A stretch of DNA of 64,000 nt from Chitinophaga pinensis DSM 2588 (GTDB lineage Bacteria; Bacteroidota; Bacteroidia; Chitinophagales; Chitinophagaceae). Both the position numbers and the translations under genes were made by a program. The notes beneath the pieces are model-generated. The model had not been told where the DNA came from and ran no database searches. It saw only the letters and a list, made by a program, of their open reading frames with translations. Where the stretch lies: assembly GCF_000024005.1 (NCBI RefSeq), contig NC_013132.1, forward strand, positions 930,001 to 994,000, read 5' to 3'. Of this stretch, positions 41,975 through 51,029 are shown piece by piece; positions within the stretch are counted from its first letter, which is position 1, and every line of letters begins with the position of its first letter.

Positions 41975-42322
41975 TCAATCGTTATTGCCTCCTGCTATAC
42001 TGTGCATAATGCTACTGACTACGGTCAGTACCACACTGAATATCAGTGCCCAGAAGAAGCCATCCACGGAAAAGCCTTTTACCAGTCTTGCAGCCAGCAG
42101 AATGATCACGGCGTTGATCACCAGCAGGAAAAGTCCAAGCGTCAGTATAGTGGCAGGTAAGGTCAGTAACACCAGGATCGGTTTTACCAACAGGTTCAAG
42201 ATAGCTAATACTAATGCAAGGATGAGCGCACTGGTAAAGTCTTTGATATTAACACCGGGCAATATATAGGCAGTCACCATTGCTGCCAGCGCCGTTACTA
42301 ATAACCGGATCAGAAAGTTCAT
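41975..42322 (-). CDS. phage-holin-IV/YvlD-like membrane protein
   Basis: A 115-residue protein made almost wholly of four hydrophobic helices (FLIRLLVTALAAMVTAYILPG, LALVLAILNLLVKPILVLL, LTLGLFLLVINAVIILLAARL, FFWALIFSVVLTVVSSI). This matches the DUF360/YvlD mycobacterial-holin family, a chromosomal membrane protein of unknown role. It ends 11 bp before the E1 ATG, on the same strand. Confidence 0.85.
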   Translation of the reverse strand: MNFLIRLLVTALAAMVTAYILPGVNIKDFTSALILALVLAILNLLVKPILVLLTLPATILTLGLFLLVINAVIILLAARLVKGFSVDGFFWALIFSVVLTVVSSIMHSIAGGNND

Positions 42323-42370
42323 AGGGAGTTGAATTTTCCGGGAAGGTAATAAAATTGATGTTATACCCGA

Positions 42371-43303
42371 TTACAGAAAATCGTCACTTTCGCGGTATGC
42401 CTTTATGAGCGCCTGTTCGCCTTCTTTTCCCGGATTGGCATTACCATGTTCCATGCCCAGGATACCTTTGAAACCTTTCTTGTGCAGGTGTTTGAAAATA
42501 TTTTTGTAGTTGATCTCACCGCTGGTCGGTTCCTTACGGCCAGGATTATCACCGATCTGGATATAGGCAATTTCATCCCAGCACATGTCCATTACAGGGA
42601 TCAGGTTGCCGGTATTGCGCTGCATATGGTAGATATCGTAGAGTATTTTACAGCTTGGGCTGTTGACCGCTTTACAGATGCCATAACTTTGTTCTGCGGT
42701 ACGCAGAAACAGGTCAGGATTGTCGCTCAGGGGCTCCATCACCATTACCAGTCCTTCTTTTTCCAGTACGCCTGCTCCTGCGCGGAAGGCTTCGATTACA
42801 TGTGCCGTTTGTACGCCGATCGGCAGGTTACGTTCAAAATAGCCCGGCACTACGGTCGCCCATTTGGCATTGACACGTTTGGCGGTTTCAAGTGCCCGTT
42901 TACATTCTTTTACAAAGGCGTCTTTAAACTCCTGTTTGCCGCTGGTCAGAGAAACCTTCCAGTTGTCGCCCGCATCGATCACAAATACCCCCATCTGCAT
43001 ACCGAGTTTGCTGAGCAGTTTACCGATCTTCTCCTGTTCTGCCGTATCTCTTTTCATCATGCCGTTGTCTTCAATGGAACGGAAGCCCTGATCATACATG
43101 AACTGTATCTGATCGAGGAAGCTGTCGCCGCCACTGTTTTTAAACATACCGTCATGAGGGGCATAGTTGAGATTGAAGGTTTTGCCTGCCTGTTCTTTCT
43201 CCTTCTCATTGAAGGAATGATGGGTTGCTGCTGCGGCACTGCCTGCTGCCAGCGTAGAGAGACCTGCCAATGTGCTCTGCTGAAGGAATTTTCTTCTTTC
43301 CAT
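42371..43303 (-). CDS. Tat-exported TIM-barrel isomerase (hydroxypyruvate isomerase family)
   Basis: A 310-residue protein. The N-terminus is a Tat-like signal with RRKF and a hydrophobic Ala-rich stretch (STLAGLSTLAAGSAAAA). The AP-endonuclease-2-like TIM barrel follows, with GFRSIEDNGMM, VVPGYFERNLP, MVMEPLSDNP, ILYDIYHMQRNTG, AYIQIGDNPGRKEPTSGEI and a final LGMEHGNANPG. The Glu/Asp/His/Glu metal-site residues appear present. The substrate is unknown. It is divergent from the SUMF1-like gene and probably part of a periplasmic sugar-modification theme with the Gfo/Idh genes. Confidence 0.85.
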   Translation of the reverse strand: MERRKFLQQSTLAGLSTLAAGSAAAATHHSFNEKEKEQAGKTFNLNYAPHDGMFKNSGGDSFLDQIQFMYDQGFRSIEDNGMMKRDTAEQEKIGKLLSKLGMQMGVFVIDAGDNWKVSLTSGKQEFKDAFVKECKRALETAKRVNAKWATVVPGYFERNLPIGVQTAHVIEAFRAGAGVLEKEGLVMVMEPLSDNPDLFLRTAEQSYGICKAVNSPSCKILYDIYHMQRNTGNLIPVMDMCWDEIAYIQIGDNPGRKEPTSGEINYKNIFKHLHKKGFKGILGMEHGNANPGKEGEQALIKAYRESDDFL

Positions 43304-43468
43304 AACGTTAAAGGGTTGATTGCATGAATGCTAAATGTAATCGCTTTTTGATTCTGGTGCAAGGGGTCCCGGAGGGAAAAGCGTATTTCTTACCCTCATT
43401 CATGGAAAAAACGTTGCATCCCAAATTTTGATTTAATAAATTCACAGGTATTATCTTTCAAACGAGTT

Positions 43469-44440
43469 ATGAAAAACAGACTATTGGCGTTGTCGCTGGG
43501 ATCAATGCTTGCTGGTCCGGTGTTCGGACAGGAGACCGCCTCTCAGCCATTTGCTGCTTACGAAGAAAAACTGCCAGGAACTACATTCTCTTTTAAAATG
43601 GTGCCTATTCCCGCAGGAGAAGTAATGCTCGGAAGTCCCACGGGCGAAAAGGGCAGAACTGCCGACGAAGGACCACAAAAAAAGGTGAAAGTCAATGCAT
43701 TCTGGATGAGTGCATTTGAGGTTACCTTTGAGCAGTATGACGTTTATTCCGATCCGGAAAAAGACAAAACACCTATTCCGGATGGGATGACCAGACCGAG
43801 TCCTCCATACATCGACCTGACCCTTGGGATGGGTAAAGTAGGCGGCTTTCCTGCTAACAGTATGAGCCAGTATGGCGCATTAATGTACTGTAAATGGCTC
43901 TATGCAAAAACCGGCGTATTTTACCGGCTGCCGACAGAAGCAGAATGGGAGTATGCCTGCAGGGCAGGTGCAACAACCGCTTATCCTTTTGGCAATGATG
44001 CTGCGAAACTGAAAGAGTATGCCTGGTATGCCGGTAACAGCGATAACAAGTATCATAAAGTGGGAGAACTAAAACCTAACGCCTGGGGCTTGTATGATAT
44101 GCTGGGTAACGTGGCAGAATGGACCCTGGATCAGTATGATGAGCAGTATCTGCAACATGCAGAAGAGAACAATCCCTGGATCAGGCCAACATCCAAAACA
44201 CCCCGGACGATCAAAGGCGGTAACTATCGCGATGAACCGGTGGCTTTACGCAGTGCCAGCAGATTGAAATCAGATCCGGCCTGGAACCGCAGAGACCCAC
44301 AGATACCGAAAAGTTTCTGGTGGAATGCAGATGCGCCGTTTATCGGATTCCGCGTAGTGCGTCCGGCGCAGCAACCGACAAAGGAAGAAGCAGCGCGTTT
44401 TTTTGAAGAGGTCGTAGATCAGTACAAAGGATCAAGATAA
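43469..44440 (+). CDS. secreted SUMF1/formylglycine-generating-enzyme-like protein
   Basis: A 323-residue protein with a signal peptide (MKNRLLALSLGSMLAGPVFG). The FGE-sulfatase fold is evident: FKMVPIPAGEVMLGSPTGEKG, FEVTFEQYDVY, FYRLPTEAEWEYACRAGATTAYPFG, WGLYDMLGNVAEWTLDQY, TIKGGNYRDEPVALRSASR and FIGFRVVRP. I do not see the Cys pair of active formylglycine-generating enzymes near the C-terminus, so another activity or a structural role is likely. It precedes a Gfo/Idh gene by 83 bp. Confidence 0.85.
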   Translation: MKNRLLALSLGSMLAGPVFGQETASQPFAAYEEKLPGTTFSFKMVPIPAGEVMLGSPTGEKGRTADEGPQKKVKVNAFWMSAFEVTFEQYDVYSDPEKDKTPIPDGMTRPSPPYIDLTLGMGKVGGFPANSMSQYGALMYCKWLYAKTGVFYRLPTEAEWEYACRAGATTAYPFGNDAAKLKEYAWYAGNSDNKYHKVGELKPNAWGLYDMLGNVAEWTLDQYDEQYLQHAEENNPWIRPTSKTPRTIKGGNYRDEPVALRSASRLKSDPAWNRRDPQIPKSFWWNADAPFIGFRVVRPAQQPTKEEAARFFEEVVDQYKGSR

Positions 44441-44523
44441 GTTACAGACAGCGATAAGCTGTATATACAGGTCAACACAACAGCAAAAATTTCCCCGATT
44501 AACACATAAAAAAACCTTCTATC

Positions 44524-45861
44524 ATGCAACAGGAAGAACTGAATCAATTCCACGGAAAGTCCCGCAGGGACTTTGTAAAAGAGTCTTCATTACTGGCTGG
44601 CGGTTTACTGACCATGCCGATGCTGTCTCAGGCCAATTTCTTTTCAGGAGCAGACAATGTTATTAAAATAGCGCTGATCGGATGCGGTGGGCGTGGTACC
44701 GGCGCCGCTGTACAGGCGTTGAGTACTAAACAGAACGTTCAGCTGGTAGCAATGGCCGATGCTTTTGCTGAGCGACTGAATAACAGCTACAATGACATTA
44801 AAGGAGAAGTAGGCGATACGCCAGGAAAACTGAATGTAAAAGAGGAGAACAAGTTTATCGGTTTTGATGCCTATAAGAAAGCGATCGCACTGGCAGATGT
44901 AGTTATCCTTGCTACACCTCCGGGTTTCCGTCCGATCCATTTTGAAGAGGCGGTAAAACAGGGTAAGCACATTTTCATGGAAAAACCTGTAGCGACCGAT
45001 CCTGCTGGTATTAAAAGAGTGCTGGAAGCTGCCGAAGTAGCAAAAAGCAAGAAACTGAATGTTGTAGTGGGCTTACAACGCCGTTACCAGACCTCTTATC
45101 GTGAATTGTACAAACGTTTCCAGGATGGTATCATCGGTGATATTTTGTCTATGCAGGTATGGTGGAATCAGGGTGCTTTATGGGTAAGACCCCGCAAACC
45201 TGAGTATACCGAAATGGAGTACCAGATGCGTAACTGGTATTACTTCAACTGGTTATGTGGTGATCATATCGTAGAACAGCATATTCACAATATTGACGTC
45301 GGTAACTGGTTCATGAACGATTATCCGGTAACTGCCGTAGGTATGGGCGGACGCTCTGTACGTACCGGTAAAGAATTCGGAGAGATCTATGATCACCATT
45401 ACGTAGAATACCGTTATGGTAATGGCGTGGTGATGAACAGCCAATGCCGTCACTGGAAAGATGCAGACAGCCGGGTAGATGAGGAAATCGTCGGTACAAA
45501 AGGGCGTATGCTGATGGATAAAGCCGTGATCAAAGATCATAAAGGCAAAGTGCTGTACCAGTTTGATAAGAAGCAGGAAAATCAGCCTTATCAGGCAGAA
45601 CATGATGAGCTGTTTGCTGCTATCGCAAAAGGGGAGTATAAATTCCATGACGCAGAAAGAGCGGCTAAAACAACCCTTACGGCTATTATCGGGCGACTGG
45701 CCACTTATTCCGGACAGACCATCGCTTTTGATAAAGCACTGAATTCAGGGCTGAATCTGCAACCTGCTACCTATGCGTTTGATGCTGCGCCACCGATCGT
45801 ACCAGATGCAGATGGCAATTACGCTTATGCACATCCAGGTATCACTAGATATTTCAGCTGA
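44524..45861 (+). CDS. Tat-signal Gfo/Idh/MocA-family oxidoreductase
   Basis: A 445-residue protein. A Tat signal (SRRDFVKESSLLAGGLLTMP) precedes the NAD(P)-binding Rossmann motif IALIGCGGRGTGAA. The family EKPVATDP motif (residue about 155) holds the catalytic Lys, and WLCGDHIVEQHIHNIDVGNWF contains the catalytic His region. It oxidises or reduces sugars or their derivatives, probably in the periplasm with a tightly bound cofactor. Downstream of the SUMF1-like gene; ends at a hairpin terminator. Confidence 0.9.
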   Translation: MQQEELNQFHGKSRRDFVKESSLLAGGLLTMPMLSQANFFSGADNVIKIALIGCGGRGTGAAVQALSTKQNVQLVAMADAFAERLNNSYNDIKGEVGDTPGKLNVKEENKFIGFDAYKKAIALADVVILATPPGFRPIHFEEAVKQGKHIFMEKPVATDPAGIKRVLEAAEVAKSKKLNVVVGLQRRYQTSYRELYKRFQDGIIGDILSMQVWWNQGALWVRPRKPEYTEMEYQMRNWYYFNWLCGDHIVEQHIHNIDVGNWFMNDYPVTAVGMGGRSVRTGKEFGEIYDHHYVEYRYGNGVVMNSQCRHWKDADSRVDEEIVGTKGRMLMDKAVIKDHKGKVLYQFDKKQENQPYQAEHDELFAAIAKGEYKFHDAERAAKTTLTAIIGRLATYSGQTIAFDKALNSGLNLQPATYAFDAAPPIVPDADGNYAYAHPGITRYFS

Positions 45862-45902
45862 CACGCTGTATATTAGAGAGATTTTGTAATATAATAAGAT
45901 GT

Positions 45903-45927
45903 TGAAGGCTCCATTATGGAGCCTTCA
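45903..45927 (+). terminator. hairpin terminator after the Gfo/Idh gene
   Basis: An 11-bp perfect stem (TGAAGGCTCCA / TGGAGCCTTCA) with a 3-nt loop. It lies within the upstream extension of the PBP4 frame, which supports the later start of that gene. Confidence 0.65.
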
Positions 45928-45943
45928 CTTTATAAGGAGGTTT

Positions 45944-47266
45944 ATGAGATCATTCAGGATTGTTTTATCAGCTTGTCTGTTACTATCATTTATTAAGCCG
46001 GTTGCCGCCCAGTACGGTCCGATTAGAAAATGGGCGGAAGAAGAGTTGCTGACAAGTGCGCCGCTGAAACAGGCGCATACTGGTATCAGCATTTACGAAC
46101 CTGCTACTGGTAAATACTGGTATAACTATCAGGAAGATCATTATTTCACACCAGCATCCAATACTAAGATCTTTACCCTGTATACCGGCTTACGCCTGCT
46201 GGGTGATTCATTACCAGCCTTGCGCTATTTCCGTACTGATTCTGCTTTGTATGTGAAGGGAATGGCAGATCCTGCGTTTCTGCATCCGGATTATAATGTG
46301 CAACCCGCCTGGCAGTTATTACAGCAGGCCAGTCAGCCGATTGTACTGGTACCGGCGGCGATAGAAAATAAACGTTTTGGGAGTGGCTGGGCATGGAGTG
46401 ATTATGCCGACTACTATCAACCTGAATTAAACGAATGGCCGGTATATGGTAACGTCGCCCGGGTGCGTCATCATGGTGATAGTACCCTTATATGGCCCCG
46501 GATGTTCAACGATACGGTACATTTTTCCGTTCATCGGAATGATAAACTGGAGGAGTTGCTGACGGAAAGAGACGAGCGTATTAACCGGTTCTCCGTAACA
46601 TACAATGGTAATGATAAAAGTGTGCAGGAAGGAGAGATCCCGTTTATTACGGGGGGAAGTGATGATCTGGTATACCGGTTACAGGACACTTTACATAAAC
46701 CAATCACGATTGCTGCAGCAGGCAACCGACCTGCGCCTGCCTCATTCTCTTTGCTGAGAGGTATTCCGGTGGATACCCTGTTTCAACCAATGATGCATCG
46801 TAGTGATAACTTTTTTGCAGAACAGACGCTCATGATGTGTTCCGCTTTATTGTGGGATACGATCAGTACCGCACGTACGATTGCATTTATGCAAAAGAGT
46901 TACCTGGCAAATCTGCCGGATACGCCGAAGTGGGTAGATGGCTCCGGCTTATCCCGTTATAACCTTTTTACACCAAGAGATTTTGTCAGTGTGTTGTCTG
47001 ACATGTATAAGAGCTATCCTTCACAACGATTATACGCCCTGTTTCCGACAGGCGGAAAAGGCACACTGAAGAACTATTATAAACAGCAGTTTGTGCATGC
47101 TAAGACAGGTACCTTGTCCGGATGCGTCGCATTGAGCGGCTACCTGGTTACTAAAAAGAATAAGACCTTGGTATTCAGTGTATTGGTGAATAACCATAAC
47201 AACAGTGCTACCGCTGTAAGACGAACGGTAGAGCGTTTCCTCACCCAGATATGGGAACAGTACTAA
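45944..47266 (+). CDS. dacB: D-alanyl-D-alanine carboxypeptidase, PBP4/S13 family
   Basis: A 440-residue product from the ATG at 45944, which follows a strong AAGGAGG and gives a clean signal peptide (MRSFRIVLSACLLLSFIKPVAA). Active-site motifs are Ser-x-x-Lys in PASNTKIFTLYTG, Ser-x-Asn in HRSDNFFAEQTL and Lys-Thr-Gly in HAKTGTLSG. It trims or cuts peptide cross-links in periplasmic peptidoglycan. The last codons overlap the convergent lipoprotein gene by 4 bp. Confidence 0.92.
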   Translation: MRSFRIVLSACLLLSFIKPVAAQYGPIRKWAEEELLTSAPLKQAHTGISIYEPATGKYWYNYQEDHYFTPASNTKIFTLYTGLRLLGDSLPALRYFRTDSALYVKGMADPAFLHPDYNVQPAWQLLQQASQPIVLVPAAIENKRFGSGWAWSDYADYYQPELNEWPVYGNVARVRHHGDSTLIWPRMFNDTVHFSVHRNDKLEELLTERDERINRFSVTYNGNDKSVQEGEIPFITGGSDDLVYRLQDTLHKPITIAAAGNRPAPASFSLLRGIPVDTLFQPMMHRSDNFFAEQTLMMCSALLWDTISTARTIAFMQKSYLANLPDTPKWVDGSGLSRYNLFTPRDFVSVLSDMYKSYPSQRLYALFPTGGKGTLKNYYKQQFVHAKTGTLSGCVALSGYLVTKKNKTLVFSVLVNNHNNSATAVRRTVERFLTQIWEQY

Positions 47267-47907
47267 CGGATCCTGTAGTCCACCAGCCGCACTGTATCAG
47301 TTGCGGAGGCGGTTTCTATATAACCAACGCCCGGCGCATAGTAGTAAGTTGCTATAGTGCCGGCAGGGTAGGTGGTTTCTCCCACAATGATCGCTGCATC
47401 TTGTCTGATAGCAATCACGTCATTGTAAGTTCTGCCCATTACTTTTTTGGAAACATCCCTCTCAATTACATGGTATTGCAGCAGACCAAACTGCTTAACG
47501 CCTGCAACAGTTGCCAGCACGGTATCACTCCAGGTGGAACCGGTAGGATAGCTGTCACGTAGAAATAGCCTGTCACCTGGTGTCAGTTCATAGTCAGGTA
47601 GTGACAGGGCCGGTTCATACAGGAAGTAGTTGCCATTATCACAGCGGATAAACTGGTCGTTATACCCGTCGTTGAGAATGGAATACGAACGTCCTTCGAT
47701 GCTGGTATCTTTCCTGACTCTAAGGGTGTACTGAGAGGCGTCTCCCAGACTATTAACATACTGATAGGTGAACGATGACCCGATTGTATACGGGGCATAA
47801 CTACAGGGAGTGGCAATATTGAGTGCTTCCAGGCTTTTTTCTTTACGACATGCGCATATAGCAATAACACTCAAGGCTCCCAATAAGGATAGCAGTTTAG
47901 ATGGCAT
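47263..47907 (-). CDS. lipoprotein of unknown function, 214 aa
   Basis: The N-terminus MPSKLLSLLGALSVIAICAC is a lipoprotein signal with the acylated Cys at 18 or 20. The mature start RKEKSLEALN resembles that of the next lipoprotein (RKEVSLEGIP). The rest is beta-rich (YTIGSSFTYQYVNSLGD, YYYAPGVGYIETAS) with no recognised domain. It is probably an outer-membrane or surface lipoprotein. The neighbouring 457-aa lipoprotein lies upstream on the same strand. Confidence 0.75.
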   Translation of the reverse strand: MPSKLLSLLGALSVIAICACRKEKSLEALNIATPCSYAPYTIGSSFTYQYVNSLGDASQYTLRVRKDTSIEGRSYSILNDGYNDQFIRCDNGNYFLYEPALSLPDYELTPGDRLFLRDSYPTGSTWSDTVLATVAGVKQFGLLQYHVIERDVSKKVMGRTYNDVIAIRQDAAIIVGETTYPAGTIATYYYAPGVGYIETASATDTVRLVDYRIR

Positions 47908-48018
47908 AGGTTCTTACTCTAATTAGCATTGGCATAGGACGACACGGTATAGTAGGCCCATAAAAGTAATAAAAAACTTTCGGGCGACTTAGTATAAATT
48001 ATTGAATATCATAATTAG

Positions 48019-49392
48019 TTAATCACAGACCACAATATTGGGGGTGATAGTGCCATTGCTGGCGTTGGTCGTCATGGCGGAGGTTTTTCCTGAACCATTG
48101 TCTGTTGCGGTCAGTGTGATGTTGACCGGATCATTTTGACATCTGACAATCGTTGTATTGAAACTACCTTGTGAAATGGTGGAGGCGTAATTCAGCCCAT
48201 CGATATTGATGATCACTTTTCCGGCCGCTACATTGGCATTATCACAGTCTTTAGCCGTTCCCTTGATAACCAGGGAATTACTTGCCGGCAGGGTGATGGT
48301 GATGTTACTAACTGTGGCAGCTGTGCTGAAAGGGCCTATTTCCTGCTGACGCAGTACATTGTCGCAGTTATCAGTAACTGTCAGGATCAACACATTATTC
48401 GCGGGGATTTTACCATAGAATATACCATCTTCAGCAGAGAAGGCGAAGGAGGGTATGAAATCTACTTTAGTCATCACCGTTACCCTGAGATTGGGCACCG
48501 GATCACCATTCTGATCTTTAATATCAGCAGTGAGAACGATCTGAGGAAGGGTGGTGGCACATAGCCAATAGCCGGGTTTTGTGATATTACCGACATAATC
48601 ATTGCCTTCACGTGTAGCAGTCCCTTCCTGGACCCAGAAACCGGTATCTCCGTTAAAATACCAGAGAGGTATTTCCGTAGGCGCATTGCTGGCCAGGGTA
48701 TTAGGTATCATAATGCGGAAAATGGCCGGGTTGGTAGAGTCCGGATGCAGGGCATTACCGGCGCCATCTTCCATCGTGGTGGAGATCATACTGAAGGCCC
48801 GCAGGAACACCTGTCTGTTCTGGTCATTGATGCCTCTCAGGTCGCCAGGCATCTGATCGGCGATAGTACTGTTCTCCGGATTGATATAAATAGAACGGAC
48901 AGTTACAGGACCGCCATATGGCTGGTCACCAGCGGTCAGAATGCTGCCGGCCGGAAAGGTGAGGGTTCCTTCTGGAAAGGGGATCACGCCGCCGGTAGTT
49001 CCACTTATTGGATTCTGATTTTCAAGCAGCAGTTCGATTTGTATATATTGTATGATCCCTTCCCGTACCATCAGTGTGCGGTAGCCTTTGAAATAGCCAG
49101 CTTTATCCACACTTACAACAGTCGCATCATCGGGGCCATTAATTTTTTCCAGCAGAAAATAACCGTTTGCATCAGTCGTGGCTGTTACACCGCCACCGCT
49201 TACAGTTGCGCCCTGTACCGGCTGACGTTGTTCGTTCAGTACACGTCCCTGGATACCGGTAGTGACAATTTGAGCAGGGGGAGGTTCTGTCTCCGGAGGA
49301 ATTCCTTCAAGCGAAACTTCTTTCCTACAGGAGCTTATTGTTAATAACAACAGGCAATACACCAGCACCGGGGACAATCTTAACAAATGCAT
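48019..49392 (-). CDS. carboxypeptidase-regulatory-like lipoprotein, 457 aa
   Basis: A lipoprotein signal with Cys22 (LLLLTISSC) is followed by RKEVSLEGIPPETEPPP. Residues about 45-120 form a CarboxypepD_reg-like beta-sandwich (GIQGRVLNEQRQPVQGATVSG...TTDANGYFLL). A ZU5-like middle follows (GTLTFPAGSILTAGDQPY, TLASNAPTEIPLWYFNGDTGFW), then further Ig-like segments (DIKDQNGDPVPNLRVTV). It is probably surface-exposed and adhesive or structural. It is likely related in origin or targeting to the 214-aa lipoprotein 111 bp downstream. Confidence 0.8.
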   Translation of the reverse strand: MHLLRLSPVLVYCLLLLTISSCRKEVSLEGIPPETEPPPAQIVTTGIQGRVLNEQRQPVQGATVSGGGVTATTDANGYFLLEKINGPDDATVVSVDKAGYFKGYRTLMVREGIIQYIQIELLLENQNPISGTTGGVIPFPEGTLTFPAGSILTAGDQPYGGPVTVRSIYINPENSTIADQMPGDLRGINDQNRQVFLRAFSMISTTMEDGAGNALHPDSTNPAIFRIMIPNTLASNAPTEIPLWYFNGDTGFWVQEGTATREGNDYVGNITKPGYWLCATTLPQIVLTADIKDQNGDPVPNLRVTVMTKVDFIPSFAFSAEDGIFYGKIPANNVLILTVTDNCDNVLRQQEIGPFSTAATVSNITITLPASNSLVIKGTAKDCDNANVAAGKVIINIDGLNYASTISQGSFNTTIVRCQNDPVNITLTATDNGSGKTSAMTTNASNGTITPNIVVCD

Positions 49393-49461
49393 ATGGAATT
49401 TGGGAGGGGATTAATGAACGTTGTAGTAAATATAGCGCTTAACTGGCTGACCAGCAAAGAA

Positions 49462-49491
49462 AAAGGGAAGAACATTGCTGTCCTTCCCTTT
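49462..49491 (-). terminator. intrinsic terminator after the second Gfo/Idh gene
   Basis: AAAGGGAAG / CTTCCCTTT, a 9-bp stem with a T-rich tail on the minus strand (TTTTTCTTT), 24 bp beyond the stop at 49515. Confidence 0.7.
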
Positions 49492-49514
49492 GAATATTGT
49501 TATTCGTGGCTGAG

Positions 49515-50969
49515 TTATACGCCCAGGCTCCAGCCCTGACGGTATGTTCTCTTAACGAATTGATTGGCATCATCAAAGTTGGTAATTTTCATTTCCTTAC
49601 TATCCCAGAGCAGTTTGATATAACGGCCGGGGAAGCTGGTTTTACCTTCTTTTTCTTTCTTGATGTCGAAGCTTCTGATAGCGAGGTTGGCCATCAGCAG
49701 TGTTTCTGTCAGCGGACCGGCAATAGAGAACGGAGAGCTGATCAGTTTGTCTTTCGGACTATTGAAACCAGCGATTGCTGCATTTACCCACTGTACATAG
49801 TGTCCTTCCGGTACACGTGCAATGGTCTGCGGAGTGTTCGTCTGTTTGGTTTTGCTGGTTGGCAATAACTGCGGATCTCTACCGTAGGTACCACACATCA
49901 TTTTACCTTTGTCGCCGATCAGGATCGCGCCGTTACCACCGTCACCCATTATTTCGTTAGGTCCCAGTTCTTCAGGGCGTTCTGGCTGGATACCGCCATC
50001 CATCCAGTGGAGGGTGATTTCTTTACCATTTTTGCCGTCGAATTTCAGGATTACGTGAGAAGATGGAGGACAGCTTTCAGGGAAGTAGCCGCGTTTGAAT
50101 TCGTCTACATAAACGCTACCTACGCTACATTCTACTGATTTCGGATAACCAAGTCCGAGAATGCGGAATGGAGGTTCAATGATATGACAACCCATGTCAC
50201 CCAATGCGCCGGTACCATAATCCCACCAGCCACGCCAGTTGAACGGTACCAGTTTATCGATATAATCTTTGTAAGGAGCAGTACCTAACCAGAGATCCCA
50301 ATCCAGTTCTTTAGGCACTTCAGCCTTCATGCTGGACCATGGAATACCTTGCGGCCATACCGGACGGTCTGTCCAGCAATAAACAGTATGTACATCACCG
50401 ATCAGACCGGCATTGTACCATTCCATCATCTGACGTACGCCATCGCCGGAAGCACCCTGGTTACCCATCTGGGTAACTACTTTATTTTTCTGGGCGGCGG
50501 CAGTCAGTGCACGCGCTTCGAAAATATCGTGGGTCAACGGTTTCTGCACATATACGTGTTTACCCAGCTGCATAGCCGCCATAGCCGCTACTGCGTGCTG
50601 GTGGTCAGGTGTGGAAACCGTCACTGCATCAATATGTTTATGCTCTTTGTCAAGCATTTCCCTGAAGTCTTTGTAGAATTTCGCTTTGGGGAAACGCGCA
50701 ACGGAAGCTGCCGCCCTGCGGGTGTCTACATCGCACAGGTAAGTGATATCTGCAGGACCTTTTGCAATCTCAGACAGATCGCTTTCGCCTTTACCGCCAA
50801 CACCAATACCGGCAACACGTAAACGATCGCTGGGAGCGATAAAACCTTTACCACCTAAGACGTGACGTGGAACGATCATAAAACCAGCTGCAGCAAGCGC
50901 ACCTTGTTTTAGGAATGATCTACGGGATTCATGACTTCCCTTGTTATTTTTTTCGACCATATGTAACAA
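49515..50969 (-). CDS. Tat-signal Gfo/Idh/MocA-family oxidoreductase, 484 aa
   Basis: A Tat signal (SRRSFLKQGALAAAGFMIVP) precedes the Rossmann motif RVAGIGVGGKGESDL. The family QKPLTHD stretch (residue about 145) holds the catalytic Lys, and GDMGCHIIEPPFRILGLG follows. An inserted bacterial C-domain (HWMDGGIQPERPEELGP) is typical of secreted Bacteroidota members. It lies downstream of the GMC dehydrogenase pair on the same strand, 60 bp after subunit 3. It may act on the keto-sugar produced there (inference). Confidence 0.9.
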   Translation of the reverse strand: MLHMVEKNNKGSHESRRSFLKQGALAAAGFMIVPRHVLGGKGFIAPSDRLRVAGIGVGGKGESDLSEIAKGPADITYLCDVDTRRAAASVARFPKAKFYKDFREMLDKEHKHIDAVTVSTPDHQHAVAAMAAMQLGKHVYVQKPLTHDIFEARALTAAAQKNKVVTQMGNQGASGDGVRQMMEWYNAGLIGDVHTVYCWTDRPVWPQGIPWSSMKAEVPKELDWDLWLGTAPYKDYIDKLVPFNWRGWWDYGTGALGDMGCHIIEPPFRILGLGYPKSVECSVGSVYVDEFKRGYFPESCPPSSHVILKFDGKNGKEITLHWMDGGIQPERPEELGPNEIMGDGGNGAILIGDKGKMMCGTYGRDPQLLPTSKTKQTNTPQTIARVPEGHYVQWVNAAIAGFNSPKDKLISSPFSIAGPLTETLLMANLAIRSFDIKKEKEGKTSFPGRYIKLLWDSKEMKITNFDDANQFVKRTYRQGWSLGV

Positions 50970-51029
50970 AATTTACCGATCAATATAAAAGAAAATGAGA
51001 GAAATTACCTGTTATTAATGATGTGTGGA

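Noticed and set aside
42446..43327. 293-codon open frame antisense to the TIM-barrel isomerase gene
   Set aside because: The opposite-strand gene has clear family motifs. This frame has none, and many Phe/Cys residues typical of antisense reading.
43469..44440. Assignment of the SUMF1-like protein as gliding protein GldJ or GldK
   Set aside because: No lipoprotein Cys, no other gld genes nearby, and the context is sugar oxidoreductases.
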